From assembly GCF_010994035.1 (NCBI RefSeq), contig NZ_WIXN01000008.1, forward strand, positions 1-64,000: a stretch of 64,000 nucleotides of DNA, written 5' to 3'. The notes below the pieces were generated by a model, which was not told where the DNA came from, searched no databases, and was given only the letters and a program-made list of their open reading frames with translations. This stretch comes from Virgibacillus aidingensis (lineage in GTDB: Bacteria; Bacillota; Bacilli; Bacillales; Amphibacillaceae). The position numbers and the translations under genes are program-made. Within the stretch, counting starts at the first letter, position 1. Each line of letters begins with the position of its first letter. This document shows, in pieces, positions 9,135 to 16,976 of the stretch.

Positions 9135-9148
9135 TTAGATCGATCTAA
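9135..9148. promoter_or_regulatory. Perfect 14-bp LacI-type operator palindrome
   Basis: TTAGATCGATCTAA, extended to 16 bp by flanking A/T, lies in the intergenic space shared by the aldehyde dehydrogenase operon and the divergent permease gene. Its centre is 83 bp from the second operator, close to eight helical turns, which would suit repression by looping. LacI-family sites are typically symmetric with a central CG, as here. Confidence 0.75.
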
Positions 9149-9201
9149 TAAAATCGTTAGCATTAGCATACTATAAATTTTATTAAATTTCAATACTAAG
9201 A

Positions 9202-9231
9202 TTGAAATTATAAAAGTATAAAAAATAAGAT
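9202..9231 (+). promoter_or_regulatory. Candidate sigma-A promoter of the permease gene
   Basis: TTGAAA (9202-9207) and TAAGAT (9226-9231) are separated by 18 bases, upstream of a strong AGGAGG ribosome site for the gene starting at 9273. It is weak evidence taken alone, but it lies on the correct side of the operator pair. Confidence 0.35.
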
Positions 9232-9272
9232 AAAACATATATGGGAATAGTTACGCTACAGGAGGATTTGTC

Positions 9273-10634
9273 ATGCTTCGGCTTTTTGTCTATCCGCTCA
9301 TTATTATAATCTACATCATTACAACCCTTGTACCCCATTCATTATTGTTTCAATTGATTGGAGTGCTCGCAAATATTGCCATTATTATTTCTTTATTCCA
9401 TGCGAAAGGACTTTATTTATACTCTGGAATCATTTTTTATATCCTTGGAATGATTTTATTTTTAAGTAATGACCTTTCCTGGCAATCCTTTTTTCTTCAG
9501 TTTGATTCTATGCTGGGAATACTCGCATTATTTATTATGCTGCCTTTTTTAAATTCACTTATTCTTGTTGGCCGATATGATAAACATCTTAGCTCTCTTC
9601 TTGAATATAAAGTAAATCATGCTGGAGACTTATATCAGAGAGGCGGAATTGTCAGCCATATTCTTGGACTGTTTTTAAACATTGCAACTATACCTTTAGT
9701 ACTGCATTCGCTTCATACTTCCATGAAACAATATGCTACTTCCTTTACAGATAAATTTTATACACAAAGTTTACTTCGTGCGTATGCGCTATGTTTAATG
9801 TGGAGCCCGATGGAAATAATGGTTATTCAATCACTTGAGATTACAAACAGAGGGTATATTGCCATTTTTCCATTTTTAATTTTGTTTGCCGGCATTATGC
9901 TTTATTTGGATACAACATTCAACAAACGGAGGTATTCAGATTATCCGATCGCCATTTCCGAATCTAATGTGACGCTTTCTGCAATTATGAAAAAAATAAG
10001 AGAACTGTTCGTCCTGCTTTTACTATTAGTCTTTGTTGTTACAATACTAAACCGTTTTTTAGGAGAAGGCTATCTATTTTCTTTAGTAATATTAATTATT
10101 CCGGTATCTATTCTATGGGCGAAGCGAATCGGGAAATTGAAAAGCTATGTCGCATATACGATTCCGCATTTTAAAAAAAGAACAAAAGGTTTGGCAAATT
10201 TCTTTTTCATGTTTTTAAGTGCTGGATTTTTCGTTAATATGCTTGGAGAAACAGAGCTGTTATCAATTCTTCAGGACATTTTTACGAATGTTTCCGGTCA
10301 ATTGCTCTTACTTTTTATTTATATCGGACTATATTTTTTCATTACATCCTTTATCGGGTTTCACCCGCTTGTTTCAATCGTTCTTCTGGCAGAAATTATA
10401 GCACCAATACTTCCAGAAGTAGCAGGATTACCACTGACATTCGTGTTAATTATTTGTAGTCTTAGTACGGTTATGTACAGTCCATTTAATGTGTCATTAT
10501 CTATTTTATCAGCAGAAATAAACCGAAATTCATTTCAAGTAAGTATTTGGAATATCCCCTTCTCGCTACTATTAATGGGGATTTCTATAGTTTTTGCTTA
10601 TATCCTTCATCTAGTATTTAGTGTTTTTGCTTGA
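9273..10634 (+). CDS. Multi-pass membrane permease, ion-transporter-superfamily-like
   Basis: A 453-aa very hydrophobic protein with about 11-12 membrane segments and a short basic loop in the middle (FNKRRYSDYP). No family signature is unmistakable. The layout of two halves, each with a broken hydrophobic stretch (SFIGFHPLVSIVLLAEIIAP near residue 360), resembles IT-superfamily carriers of organic anions. A strong AGGAGGATTT ribosome site precedes the ATG. It is transcribed divergently from the aldehyde dehydrogenase operon across shared operators, so it probably imports the substrate or exports a product of that pathway. That role is inference from context. Confidence 0.6.
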   Translation: MLRLFVYPLIIIIYIITTLVPHSLLFQLIGVLANIAIIISLFHAKGLYLYSGIIFYILGMILFLSNDLSWQSFFLQFDSMLGILALFIMLPFLNSLILVGRYDKHLSSLLEYKVNHAGDLYQRGGIVSHILGLFLNIATIPLVLHSLHTSMKQYATSFTDKFYTQSLLRAYALCLMWSPMEIMVIQSLEITNRGYIAIFPFLILFAGIMLYLDTTFNKRRYSDYPIAISESNVTLSAIMKKIRELFVLLLLLVFVVTILNRFLGEGYLFSLVILIIPVSILWAKRIGKLKSYVAYTIPHFKKRTKGLANFFFMFLSAGFFVNMLGETELLSILQDIFTNVSGQLLLLFIYIGLYFFITSFIGFHPLVSIVLLAEIIAPILPEVAGLPLTFVLIICSLSTVMYSPFNVSLSILSAEINRNSFQVSIWNIPFSLLLMGISIVFAYILHLVFSVFA

Positions 10635-10778
10635 GATAGATAAAAGTATAGTGGTTACCTATACTTTAATTAATTAATATTCTATAATAAAACTAATTCA
10701 ATTAAATTCATATTAAATTTTTCTAAAATAACATTTAAGCAATCAAACACTTTTAACTTTCTTATTGGGGGGACAAAA

Positions 10779-11792
10779 ATGACGACAAAACCACCGCGCC
10801 GTGTAACTTTACAGGATGTTGCAAAGCATGCTGGTGTTTCCCGTGCAACAGCATCCTTAATTGTTCGCAATAGCCCGAAAGTCGCCGATAGCACTAGAGA
10901 GAAGGTCTTACAATCTATGGAAGAACTCGGGTATGTGTATGACCGTGTGGCTGCAAATTTACGCTCGCAAAGTTCCATGACGATCGGTACAATTATAACC
11001 GATGTTGGTAACACTTTTTTTGCACAATTATTACTCGGTGTTCACCAGGAACTGGAAAAACACGGATATACGGTTCTCTTAGGGACAACATATGACTCAT
11101 TAAAAGATCAAAATCGCCTTATTTCCACCATGTTGGAAAATCGGGTGGGTGGCCTGTTATTATGTCCCGTATCTGAAAGTTCTTCAGAAACTGTGGATAG
11201 AATCAAACAGCTTAATATACCAATCGTGCTTGGAATTCGAGAGCTTTCCGGTCTAGCTTGTGATTATGTAGGACTTGATTACAAAACTGGAGCCTACACG
11301 GCTGTAACGCATCTTCTTGGCAAAGGACATAAACGAGTTGCTTTTATTGGGGGTATATTTGAATCCACGACGTGGACAGAGAGAATGATAGGATATCGGA
11401 TAGCCCATGAGGAGGCTGGTATAGAAATTGATGATAAGCTTATTATAGACAGCGAACCAACAAGAGAAGGTGGGCTTAAAGTGATCCAGCAAGTAATGAA
11501 TCATGATAATCCTCCGACAGCTATCTTTTGTTTTAGTGATTTAATTGCATTTGGGGCGATCATCGGGCTTCGAAAAATGGGATATACACCAGGGGAAGAC
11601 ATTGATATTGTTGGATTTGATAATATTCCAGAAGCTGAAATTTCCTACCCTCCTTTAACGACCGTTTCTTCCTTTGCACAGGTAACTGGCACGAAAGCGG
11701 CGAAACTTCTGCACAAACGAATTAAGGAACCAGGAAGAGAAATACAGCGTATTATTATAGAACCAGAACTGGTCAAACGGGAATCATCATAA
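10779..11792 (+). CDS. LacI/GalR-family transcriptional regulator
   Basis: A 337-aa repressor. The N-terminal helix-turn-helix (residues 9-31, VTLQDVAKHAGVSRATASL) is followed by the hinge region EELGYVYDRVAANLRSQ. The periplasmic-binding-protein-like sensor domain includes TIGTIITDVGN, AFIGG and DIVGFDNIPEAE, the last a conserved signature of the family. A GGGGGG ribosome site lies 8 bases before the ATG. It is the only regulator among the island genes, and symmetric operators lie before two neighbouring operons, so it is the obvious candidate to bind them. No copy of the palindrome is seen before its own gene. The effector would be an island metabolite. Confidence 0.92.
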   Translation: MTTKPPRRVTLQDVAKHAGVSRATASLIVRNSPKVADSTREKVLQSMEELGYVYDRVAANLRSQSSMTIGTIITDVGNTFFAQLLLGVHQELEKHGYTVLLGTTYDSLKDQNRLISTMLENRVGGLLLCPVSESSSETVDRIKQLNIPIVLGIRELSGLACDYVGLDYKTGAYTAVTHLLGKGHKRVAFIGGIFESTTWTERMIGYRIAHEEAGIEIDDKLIIDSEPTREGGLKVIQQVMNHDNPPTAIFCFSDLIAFGAIIGLRKMGYTPGEDIDIVGFDNIPEAEISYPPLTTVSSFAQVTGTKAAKLLHKRIKEPGREIQRIIIEPELVKRESS

Positions 11793-11844
11793 TTAACACG
11801 AAGCAGTGGTCCAATTAGTCATATTGGGGTTTATTTTAAAAAAG

Positions 11845-11881
11845 AGATGTCTAGCAAATATTTGCTACACATCTTGATTTT
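11845..11881. terminator. Bidirectional intrinsic terminator between lacI-type gene and aldo/keto reductase
   Basis: Stem AGATGT-TAGCAAA paired with TTTGCTA-ACATCT around a tight centre, followed by TTGATTTTTTT on the plus strand and preceded by an A-run. It separates convergent genes. Confidence 0.75.
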
Positions 11882-11882
11882 T

Positions 11883-12842
11883 TTATTTAGTTTTTTGGCA
11901 GAATAGCTTATCAATCATATTGAATTCTTCTTCTCTTAGATCTACTCTCAGTGCTTGTACATTACTTATAATTTGTTCACTTTTTTTTGCACCTGGAATA
12001 ACAGCATCGATCGCTTCTTGTTTTAAATACCATGCAAGAATTAGGTGCGTTACTTCTACTCTTTTCCGGGCGGCAATCTCCTGAATTTTCTCAATGGTTT
12101 CCAAATGTTTTTCAAAAGTACCCGGTTGGAATTGGTTCATTTTCGCGCGGTAATCACCCTTGGGGAACGTGAGGTTTTTCGTGTATTTTCCAGCTAAAAG
12201 ACCTGAAGCAAAGGGATAGAATGGAATGAAAGAAATATTGTTTTCTATTGTGTATGGAAAAATCTTAGTTTCGTTATTGCGCTCAACTAAGTTGTATAAC
12301 CCTTGATACACATTTATATAGCCGTCTTTATTTGCTTCTATTAATTGTTCTAATGAAAAGTTTGATACTCCGATCGCACGAATTTTCCCTTCATCTTTTA
12401 ATTCTTTTAGTGCGCCCACTGCTTCATATTTCGGCGTGTCTACGTCAGGAAAATGAATATAGAAGAGATCAATATAGTCAGTATGAAGACGTTTTAAAGC
12501 ATCTTCGACTGATTGTTTTAAAAAAGAAGGTGAGTTATCAATAAGGGTTTTTCCATTATAGAAACGCTGGGCAGCTTTCGTAGCGAGAACAATATTTTCC
12601 CGTTTCCCAGTTTCTTCAAGCACTTCCCCGATAATTTGTTCAGACTTCTTCGGTCCATACCCAAACGCCGTATCCCAAAAATCAACGCCTTGTTCTATTG
12701 CAGTATGTAAGATTTCTCTACCAGTTTCATCTTTTATTTGAGGATAAAGCCTTTGGCCGCCTACTGTATTTGTTCCAAGTCCAATTGGGTTAACAACTAA
12801 ATCTGTTCCTCGAATAGTTACTTTTTCAGTAATGAATATCAC
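11883..12842 (-). CDS. Aldo/keto reductase
   Basis: AKR-superfamily NADPH-dependent reductase, 319 aa, a TIM barrel. The catalytic tetrad can be placed as Asp and Tyr in DFWDTAFGYGPKKSEQ, Lys in VLATKAAQ, and His in FYIHFPDVD. AIGVSNFSLEQL and PGAKKSEQI are the usual substrate-side and cofactor-side motifs. The start is a GTG with GGAAAGAA upstream, 11 bases after the thioesterase gene, so both are in one transcript. It is typical of the YhdN/IolS group acting on small carbonyls; substrate unknown. Confidence 0.85.
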   Translation of the reverse strand: MIFITEKVTIRGTDLVVNPIGLGTNTVGGQRLYPQIKDETGREILHTAIEQGVDFWDTAFGYGPKKSEQIIGEVLEETGKRENIVLATKAAQRFYNGKTLIDNSPSFLKQSVEDALKRLHTDYIDLFYIHFPDVDTPKYEAVGALKELKDEGKIRAIGVSNFSLEQLIEANKDGYINVYQGLYNLVERNNETKIFPYTIENNISFIPFYPFASGLLAGKYTKNLTFPKGDYRAKMNQFQPGTFEKHLETIEKIQEIAARKRVEVTHLILAWYLKQEAIDAVIPGAKKSEQIISNVQALRVDLREEEFNMIDKLFCQKTK

Positions 12843-12853
12843 TTCTTTCCATA

Positions 12854-13246
12854 TTATCTTTTTTTCATCATATACGTTGCAAGTCCAATTGCAACTTTTT
12901 CTCCTACATCGTTTTCTATTACTGCTTCACCAACTACAATCGTTTTTCCCTTTTTTACGATGTGACCTTTGGCAAACAATTTTTCACCTGCGGCTGGCTG
13001 TAAATAATTGACCTTCAGATCAACAGTTACTCCGCCCTTTCCTTTTTCCACTCGCGAACGTAGAGCTGCTCCTACCGCTGCGTCAACAAGACTTGCGATT
13101 ACTCCACCGTGGACAGTGTTTCTACTTTGGGTAATTTCATGAATAACCGGCAATTCCAGTACAGACTTGCCTTTTTCCAGTTTCACCTCTTTAAGTCCAA
13201 TAAGTTTCCAATATGGGTTGTAATCCATTGTGTTGTCACTTCCCAT
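12854..13246 (-). CDS. PaaI-family hotdog-fold thioesterase
   Basis: A 130-aa single hotdog domain protein. Key residues are in ITQSRNTVHGGVIASLVDAA: the H-G-G preceded by N is the PaaI/YdiI-type active-site loop, and the Asp at the start of the hotdog helix is present. It would hydrolyse an acyl- or aryl-CoA thioester in the cytoplasm. An AAAGGATGG ribosome site supports the ATG at 13246. It is transcribed with the aldo/keto reductase just downstream. The 235 bases upstream to aroD show no gene and no copy of the LacI palindrome. Confidence 0.82.
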   Translation of the reverse strand: MGSDNTMDYNPYWKLIGLKEVKLEKGKSVLELPVIHEITQSRNTVHGGVIASLVDAAVGAALRSRVEKGKGGVTVDLKVNYLQPAAGEKLFAKGHIVKKGKTIVVGEAVIENDVGEKVAIGLATYMMKKR

Positions 13247-13481
13247 TTAACCATCCTTTCACTAAAATAGCAGATTTTTTATAGATTGTTGGATTATCGC
13301 CAGCTATAAGGTGAATTCTTACCTATGTACAGGTTTTCTTTGATCACAAAGAGGACAATCCCTGTCCCCTTCATCCGTTCTTTATTAAGTTCATACTCCC
13401 AATGTTAACTAGATTCTATGATGGGGGAAAACCTTTTATCTATTACGTTTGTAAGCATAATTGATGTCACCGCTTTTTCCA

Positions 13482-14240
13482 TTATTCCCAAGCAGGTACT
13501 AATTCTTGTGTCAGTTTGATTGCTTCCTTCAGCTTTTTAACAGGAATTTGCCCAGGTGCTGACAATTCCACTCCGACGCCAAATGTGATTATCGAACCGT
13601 ATGCCCAGCCAATAATCCTGCTTAAGCCACCGATATGTCCCATCGACATGGTGACAACCGGTACATCTAACATATCATCGATTATTTTTGTCAACTCAAG
13701 TAATCGGTGAACATCTTCTTTGGAATTTGGCATAACTGCTAATTTTACAATATCTGCCCCAAATAAATCAGCCTTTTTTGCCCGCTTAACGAATTCTTCA
13801 TTATCAGGTGTTTCACTAAAATTGTGGTACGATAAAATTAATTGTTTATTATTTCCTTTTGAAACTTCTCTCAGTTTCTTTATATATTTCTCCTCGTTCG
13901 ACGTTTCAAAATCAACGAAATCTATGTCTGTTTCTTTACATACATCGCTAATTAATTCAACCTTTTCTTCCTTTGTTAATGAAATCTTTTCTCCACCTTC
14001 GTGCTCAGCACGTATAGTAAATAATAATGGGATATCAGTCTTTGCTTTCATTTTCTGAACAAGGTCTAACACAAGCTCACCATCTGATATTTCTGTTAAA
14101 AAATCCGCACGCCACTCAATCAAATCAGGTTCTTGTAGCAAAATTGTTTCTAATTGTGCTAAAACTTCTTCTTTCGTTTTTCCTGTTAAAGGTGTACAAA
14201 CGTAAGGGACTTTTTTATTGCCAAAAGTTTCTTTCGTCAT
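13482..14240 (-). CDS. aroD: Type I 3-dehydroquinate dehydratase
   Basis: Class I DHQ dehydratase, 252 aa, converting 3-dehydroquinate to 3-dehydroshikimate by Schiff-base chemistry. Visible active-site residues are Glu-x-Arg in LIEWRADFL, the catalytic His in LSYHNFSETP and the Schiff-base Lys in DIVKLAVMP. The C-terminal lid SAPGQIP is also present. It lies 57 bases after a TIM-barrel gene of the xylose-isomerase-like fold, inside the island and away from other shikimate-pathway genes. A catabolic (quinate/shikimate breakdown) role is thus more likely than biosynthesis, though this is inference. Confidence 0.9.
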   Translation of the reverse strand: MTKETFGNKKVPYVCTPLTGKTKEEVLAQLETILLQEPDLIEWRADFLTEISDGELVLDLVQKMKAKTDIPLLFTIRAEHEGGEKISLTKEEKVELISDVCKETDIDFVDFETSNEEKYIKKLREVSKGNNKQLILSYHNFSETPDNEEFVKRAKKADLFGADIVKLAVMPNSKEDVHRLLELTKIIDDMLDVPVVTMSMGHIGGLSRIIGWAYGSIITFGVGVELSAPGQIPVKKLKEAIKLTQELVPAWE

Positions 14241-14297
14241 TTTAATTCACTCCAATTCTTCCACTCTCGATAGTATATCATGAATTAACTTAATAAT

Positions 14298-15122
14298 TTA
14301 CTTTACAAGATATTGTTTTGCAAAAAATTCTTTTGCTTTTACTAAGCATTGGCGAGCAAATTCTTCATACCCTAATAAATCAATTTGCTGTTTATTTGGT
14401 AACTCAATTGAATATGGTACTTCGGGAACACTATTTACAATGCTTGCAACATCGATGCCACCTTCCCCGACATACGAACGCGCCTCACGAACGATACGAA
14501 GCATTTCTTCTTGATCAGATGGAATTTTTCCGGGTGCATCACATAAATGTAGAAAATGGAACCATTCTCTCGGAACTTTTTTTAAGTCTTCCGCTACATC
14601 ACGAGCTCTGTGAACATGGTGAATATCAAGCATAAGACCGGCATTATCTTTTTTCACTGTATTTAAAACGTCCATAGCCTCGTTTAAATTTTTCACACTT
14701 GCTATTGGCACATATTCTAAATCTATTGTTAATTCGTACTGAGCAGCAAGATCACATAGTTTCGCAAACTGTTCTATATAAAAATCGCGATCATCCGTCC
14801 AAATACTGCTCAACACGTGACGCCCCCCAAGCTCTGCAGCAACTTCTAATTCTGGCTCATAATCAAGTGGATCCACTCCATTCTCAATTTTTGCCAGTTC
14901 TATGTCAAGTAGTTTTATATCTGTATCCCTTAAAGCCTGTTTCGTTTCTCTAAATAAAGATTTACTTTTAGCTAATGAAAAATCTGGTTCCCCGGGCAAC
15001 CCCATATTAATAGGACGAAGACTCACAAAGTCATACCCTACCCGATCAGCCATATAAACCATTTCCGGTGGCGGCGTATTAGCAACAGTTAAATAAGCTA
15101 ATGAAAATTGTTGTGTCATCAT
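14298..15122 (-). CDS. Sugar-phosphate isomerase/epimerase-like TIM-barrel enzyme, possible 3-dehydroshikimate dehydratase
   Basis: AP-endonuclease-2/xylose-isomerase-like TIM barrel, 274 aa. Candidate divalent-metal ligands occur at the expected strands: Glu in TIDLEYVPIA, Asp in GLMLDIHHVHR, His in FHFLHLCDAPG and Glu in PYSIELPNK. The same fold and ligand pattern is used by AsbF-type 3-dehydroshikimate dehydratases and by sugar isomerases. Co-transcription with aroD, whose product is dehydroshikimate, makes a dehydroshikimate dehydratase plausible but unproven. Two adjacent ATG codons follow an AAGGAGG site; the second (15119) has better spacing. Two LacI-type operators lie just upstream. 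Confidence 0.75.
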   Translation of the reverse strand: MMTQQFSLAYLTVANTPPPEMVYMADRVGYDFVSLRPINMGLPGEPDFSLAKSKSLFRETKQALRDTDIKLLDIELAKIENGVDPLDYEPELEVAAELGGRHVLSSIWTDDRDFYIEQFAKLCDLAAQYELTIDLEYVPIASVKNLNEAMDVLNTVKKDNAGLMLDIHHVHRARDVAEDLKKVPREWFHFLHLCDAPGKIPSDQEEMLRIVREARSYVGEGGIDVASIVNSVPEVPYSIELPNKQQIDLLGYEEFARQCLVKAKEFFAKQYLVK

Positions 15123-15158
15123 AATTCCTCCTTCAAAAAATTTTTCACGGAAATTTAG

Positions 15159-15172
15159 TTAGATCGATCTAA
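15159..15172. promoter_or_regulatory. Perfect LacI-type operator before the TIM-barrel/aroD operon
   Basis: TTAGATCGATCTAA, identical to the site at 9135-9148, lies 37 bases before the TIM-barrel start codon and downstream of the predicted promoter, where bound repressor would block elongation or initiation. Confidence 0.75.
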
Positions 15173-15190
15173 AATTCTCATAAAAATGTA

Positions 15191-15204
15191 TTAGATCGAT
15201 CCAA
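15191..15204. promoter_or_regulatory. Second LacI-type operator (13 of 14 match)
   Basis: TTAGATCGATCCAA differs at one position from the perfect palindrome. Its centre is 32 bp, three helical turns, from the neighbouring site, so two dimers would bind on the same DNA face. Confidence 0.7.
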
Positions 15205-15221
15205 GGGTTAGTGTTAGCATT

Positions 15222-15250
15222 ATAATACAATAATCCAATTATTATTTCAA
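15222..15250 (-). promoter_or_regulatory. Sigma-A promoter of the TIM-barrel/aroD operon
   Basis: On the minus strand TTGAAA (15250-15245) is followed after 17 bases by TATTAT (15227-15222). Initiation would fall just before the two operators. Confidence 0.5.
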
Positions 15251-15399
15251 TGTATATTCTTAATACCTCGCATTAAAAGTAAAGATACTATTTTCATCCG
15301 TGAGTGTATTTGGTAACTTGGGAATATCCTTCCTAGGGCTTTCAATAATAATTTTCTCTGAAGCTAACCTCGAAAATATGGACTTGAACTCGCCTAACC

Positions 15400-15676
15400 G
15401 AATGAATATTGGCAGTCCCTAGCTGCCAATTCGTCTACTCGAATACGTTGTTTTATGTATCTGTAAACTTGAATAAGTTTTCTTTCTGATCACCTTGAAA
15501 TATTCCGGTCAATTTTTTCGATAGTCTTTAATTGTTCGTTCCCGGTAGTTTTCCGATTCATAAATCTGTATAATATGTTCTAAGGCGTCCTTATAGTGCA
15601 AGTTTTTCCTGTTTATTTCGTAGTTAACACCAGCTTCTCGAAGCTTAACGAATCCTTTACGTTTAATTTGGGACAC
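15400..15676 (-). pseudogene. Decayed tyrosine recombinase (integrase) fragment
   Basis: From a GTG at 15676 with a GGGAGGT ribosome site, the frame encodes a Lys/Arg-rich N-terminus ending YRERTIKDYRKN, like the start of the SAM-like core-binding domain of phage/ICE tyrosine recombinases. A TGA then replaces what is probably a Trp codon. The same frame continues with PEYFKVIRKKTYSSLQIHKT before another stop. No catalytic domain is present. Its place just beyond the 3' end of a tRNA gene is the classic position of an integrase, supporting a relic of an integrated element. Confidence 0.5.
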
Positions 15677-15699
15677 AAAAAAACCTCCCATATTTTATT

Positions 15700-15880
15700 A
15701 CGGAAGGTTTAGCGTTTCATATGGCACGGTATAGACTTCATTAGAGTGTTGCTAACTCTCTAATTGAACGTCAGGGACGTTTATATGGTGCGGCGTCTTT
15801 CTGGTCAACCGACGCTCTTAATTTCGCCCTAATAGTTCGGTGTCTCTTCCCCGCCATATCAGCATTTAATGCTTATGAAC
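15700..15880 (-). other. Structured, possibly transcribed intergenic segment
   Basis: Between the tRNA and the integrase relic the minus strand has several pairing options: AGCAT/ATGCT, ATATGG with CCATAT, ATATGGC with a second downstream GCCATAT, ACCGA/TCGGT, GCGTC/GACGC, AACGTC/GACGTT, and a TTAGAG-GTT/AAC-CTCTAA hairpin. I do not recognise a known RNA family. It could be a leader of the integrase gene or a small RNA. Confidence 0.3.
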
Positions 15881-15955
15881 GCGCCCAGAGGGATTCGAAC
15901 CCCCGACAAACCTGGTACCGGAAACCAGTGCTCTATCCGGCTGAGCTATGGGCGC
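15881..15955 (-). tRNA. tRNA-Arg (anticodon CCG)
   Basis: A complete 75-nt cloverleaf on the minus strand. The acceptor stem is GCGCCCA/TGGGCGC, the D arm contains AGCTCAGCCGGATAGAGC, and the anticodon stem CTGGT/ACCAG encloses the loop TTCCGGT, giving anticodon CCG for the Arg codon CGG. The T arm is GGGGG-TTCGAAT-CCCTC. CCA is not encoded. It marks the border between the accessory left part and the core genes starting with clpP. Confidence 0.95.
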
Positions 15956-16227
15956 ATAAAGGTATTTATTTGGTGTGCCTTTTTGGGGCACAAAGATTAT
16001 TATAACGTTTTTAATGAAGATATACAAGTCTTTTTTTCCTGTCTGTTGCCATGTCCGGGAAAAGCACGATAAGTTAACATGATGACATGTTTATATTATC
16101 CACTGTTTGGGTATGATGGGAAGTGAATTTGCAGGAAAAATCCGGAGCAGTGCCGGTGATTTATATAGTTGGCACCAATTTAAATCTTTGCTGTATGATA
16201 TAAAAGTAAAATAACTGATTACTATCG

Positions 16228-16257
16228 TTTGACCTTTATTGACCTTTTAGTTATCAT
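16228..16257 (+). promoter_or_regulatory. CtsR operator overlapping the clpP promoter
   Basis: TTTGACCTTTATTGACCTT is the reverse complement of the CtsR heptad direct repeat (GGTCAAA-type repeats three bases apart). It contains the -35 TTGACC (16229-16234), followed after 17 bases by TATCAT (16252-16257). CtsR bound here would repress clpP until heat or protein stress, as in other Bacillaceae. Confidence 0.85.
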
Positions 16258-16296
16258 ATAGATAGGAACTGTTATTTAAAAAGGGAGGATTTACTT

Positions 16297-16890
16297 ATGA
16301 ATTTAATACCAACAGTTATTGAGCAAACAAATCGCGGTGAACGTGCTTATGACATTTATTCACGTTTGTTGAAAGACCGAATTATTATGCTTGGAAGTGC
16401 TATTGACGATAACGTAGCAAACTCTATTGTGGCCCAATTACTATTTTTGGAAGCAGAAGATCCTGAAAAAGATATTTCCCTGTACATTAACTCACCGGGC
16501 GGTTCCATTACAGCAGGAATGGCCATCTTTGATACAATGCAATTTATTAAATCGGATGTATCCACGATATGCACAGGCATGGCTGCTTCCATGGGCGCAT
16601 TTTTGCTTGCAGCCGGCGAAAAAGGAAAACGTTATGCACTGCCGAACAGTGAAGTAATGATTCACCAGCCATTAGGCGGTACACAAGGTCAAGCTGCGGA
16701 CATCGAAATACATGCAAGACGGATTATCCAAATGCGCGAAAAAATTAATGAAATCCTGGCAGATCGCACTGGTCAGCCAATTGAAGTTATTGAGCGGGAT
16801 ACAGACCGCGATAACTTTATGTCAGCTGCAAAGTCGGTGGAATACGGGCTAATTGATAGAATTCTGGAGCGCAACGAAGATAAAAAATAA
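16297..16890 (+). CDS. clpP: ATP-dependent Clp protease proteolytic subunit
   Basis: ClpP, 197 aa, the usual length. It forms the tetradecameric serine peptidase used by ClpC, ClpE and ClpX. Catalytic Ser is in [11 protein letters not shown] (about residue 97), His in MIHQPLGG (about residue 122), and Asp in DTDRDNF (about residue 171). The N-terminal [13 protein letters not shown] stretch is nearly invariant. A GGGAGG ribosome site precedes the ATG. Expression is governed by the CtsR-box promoter directly upstream, and a terminator follows. Confidence 0.98.
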   Translation: MNLIPTVIEQTNRGERAYDIYSRLLKDRIIMLGSAIDDNVANSIVAQLLFLEAEDPEKDISLYINSPGGSITAGMAIFDTMQFIKSDVSTICTGMAASMGAFLLAAGEKGKRYALPNSEVMIHQPLGGTQGQAADIEIHARRIIQMREKINEILADRTGQPIEVIERDTDRDNFMSAAKSVEYGLIDRILERNEDKK

Positions 16891-16909
16891 TTCTTGCCAT
16901 GGCATGTAT

Positions 16910-16945
16910 AAAAATCCCTTTCATTTTAAATGGAAAGGGATTTTT
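16910..16945. terminator. Terminator between clpP and crh
   Basis: AAAAATCCCTTTCATTT pairs with AAATGGAAAGGGATTTTT, with A-rich and T-rich flanks. It serves clpP and probably also the convergent crh transcript. Confidence 0.8.
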
Positions 16946-16976
16946 CTTGTTGGTTGCTTCACAGAATGAACACAGG

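Noticed and set aside
13720-14058. A 112-codon plus-strand frame opposite aroD
   Set aside because: Antisense to a gene with its catalytic motifs intact; composition follows the reverse complement of coding DNA.
15700-15880. Known riboswitch or tmRNA
   Set aside because: None of the conserved cores I can recall (T-box, SAM, TPP, c-di-GMP, c-di-AMP, tmRNA tRNA-like end) is visible.
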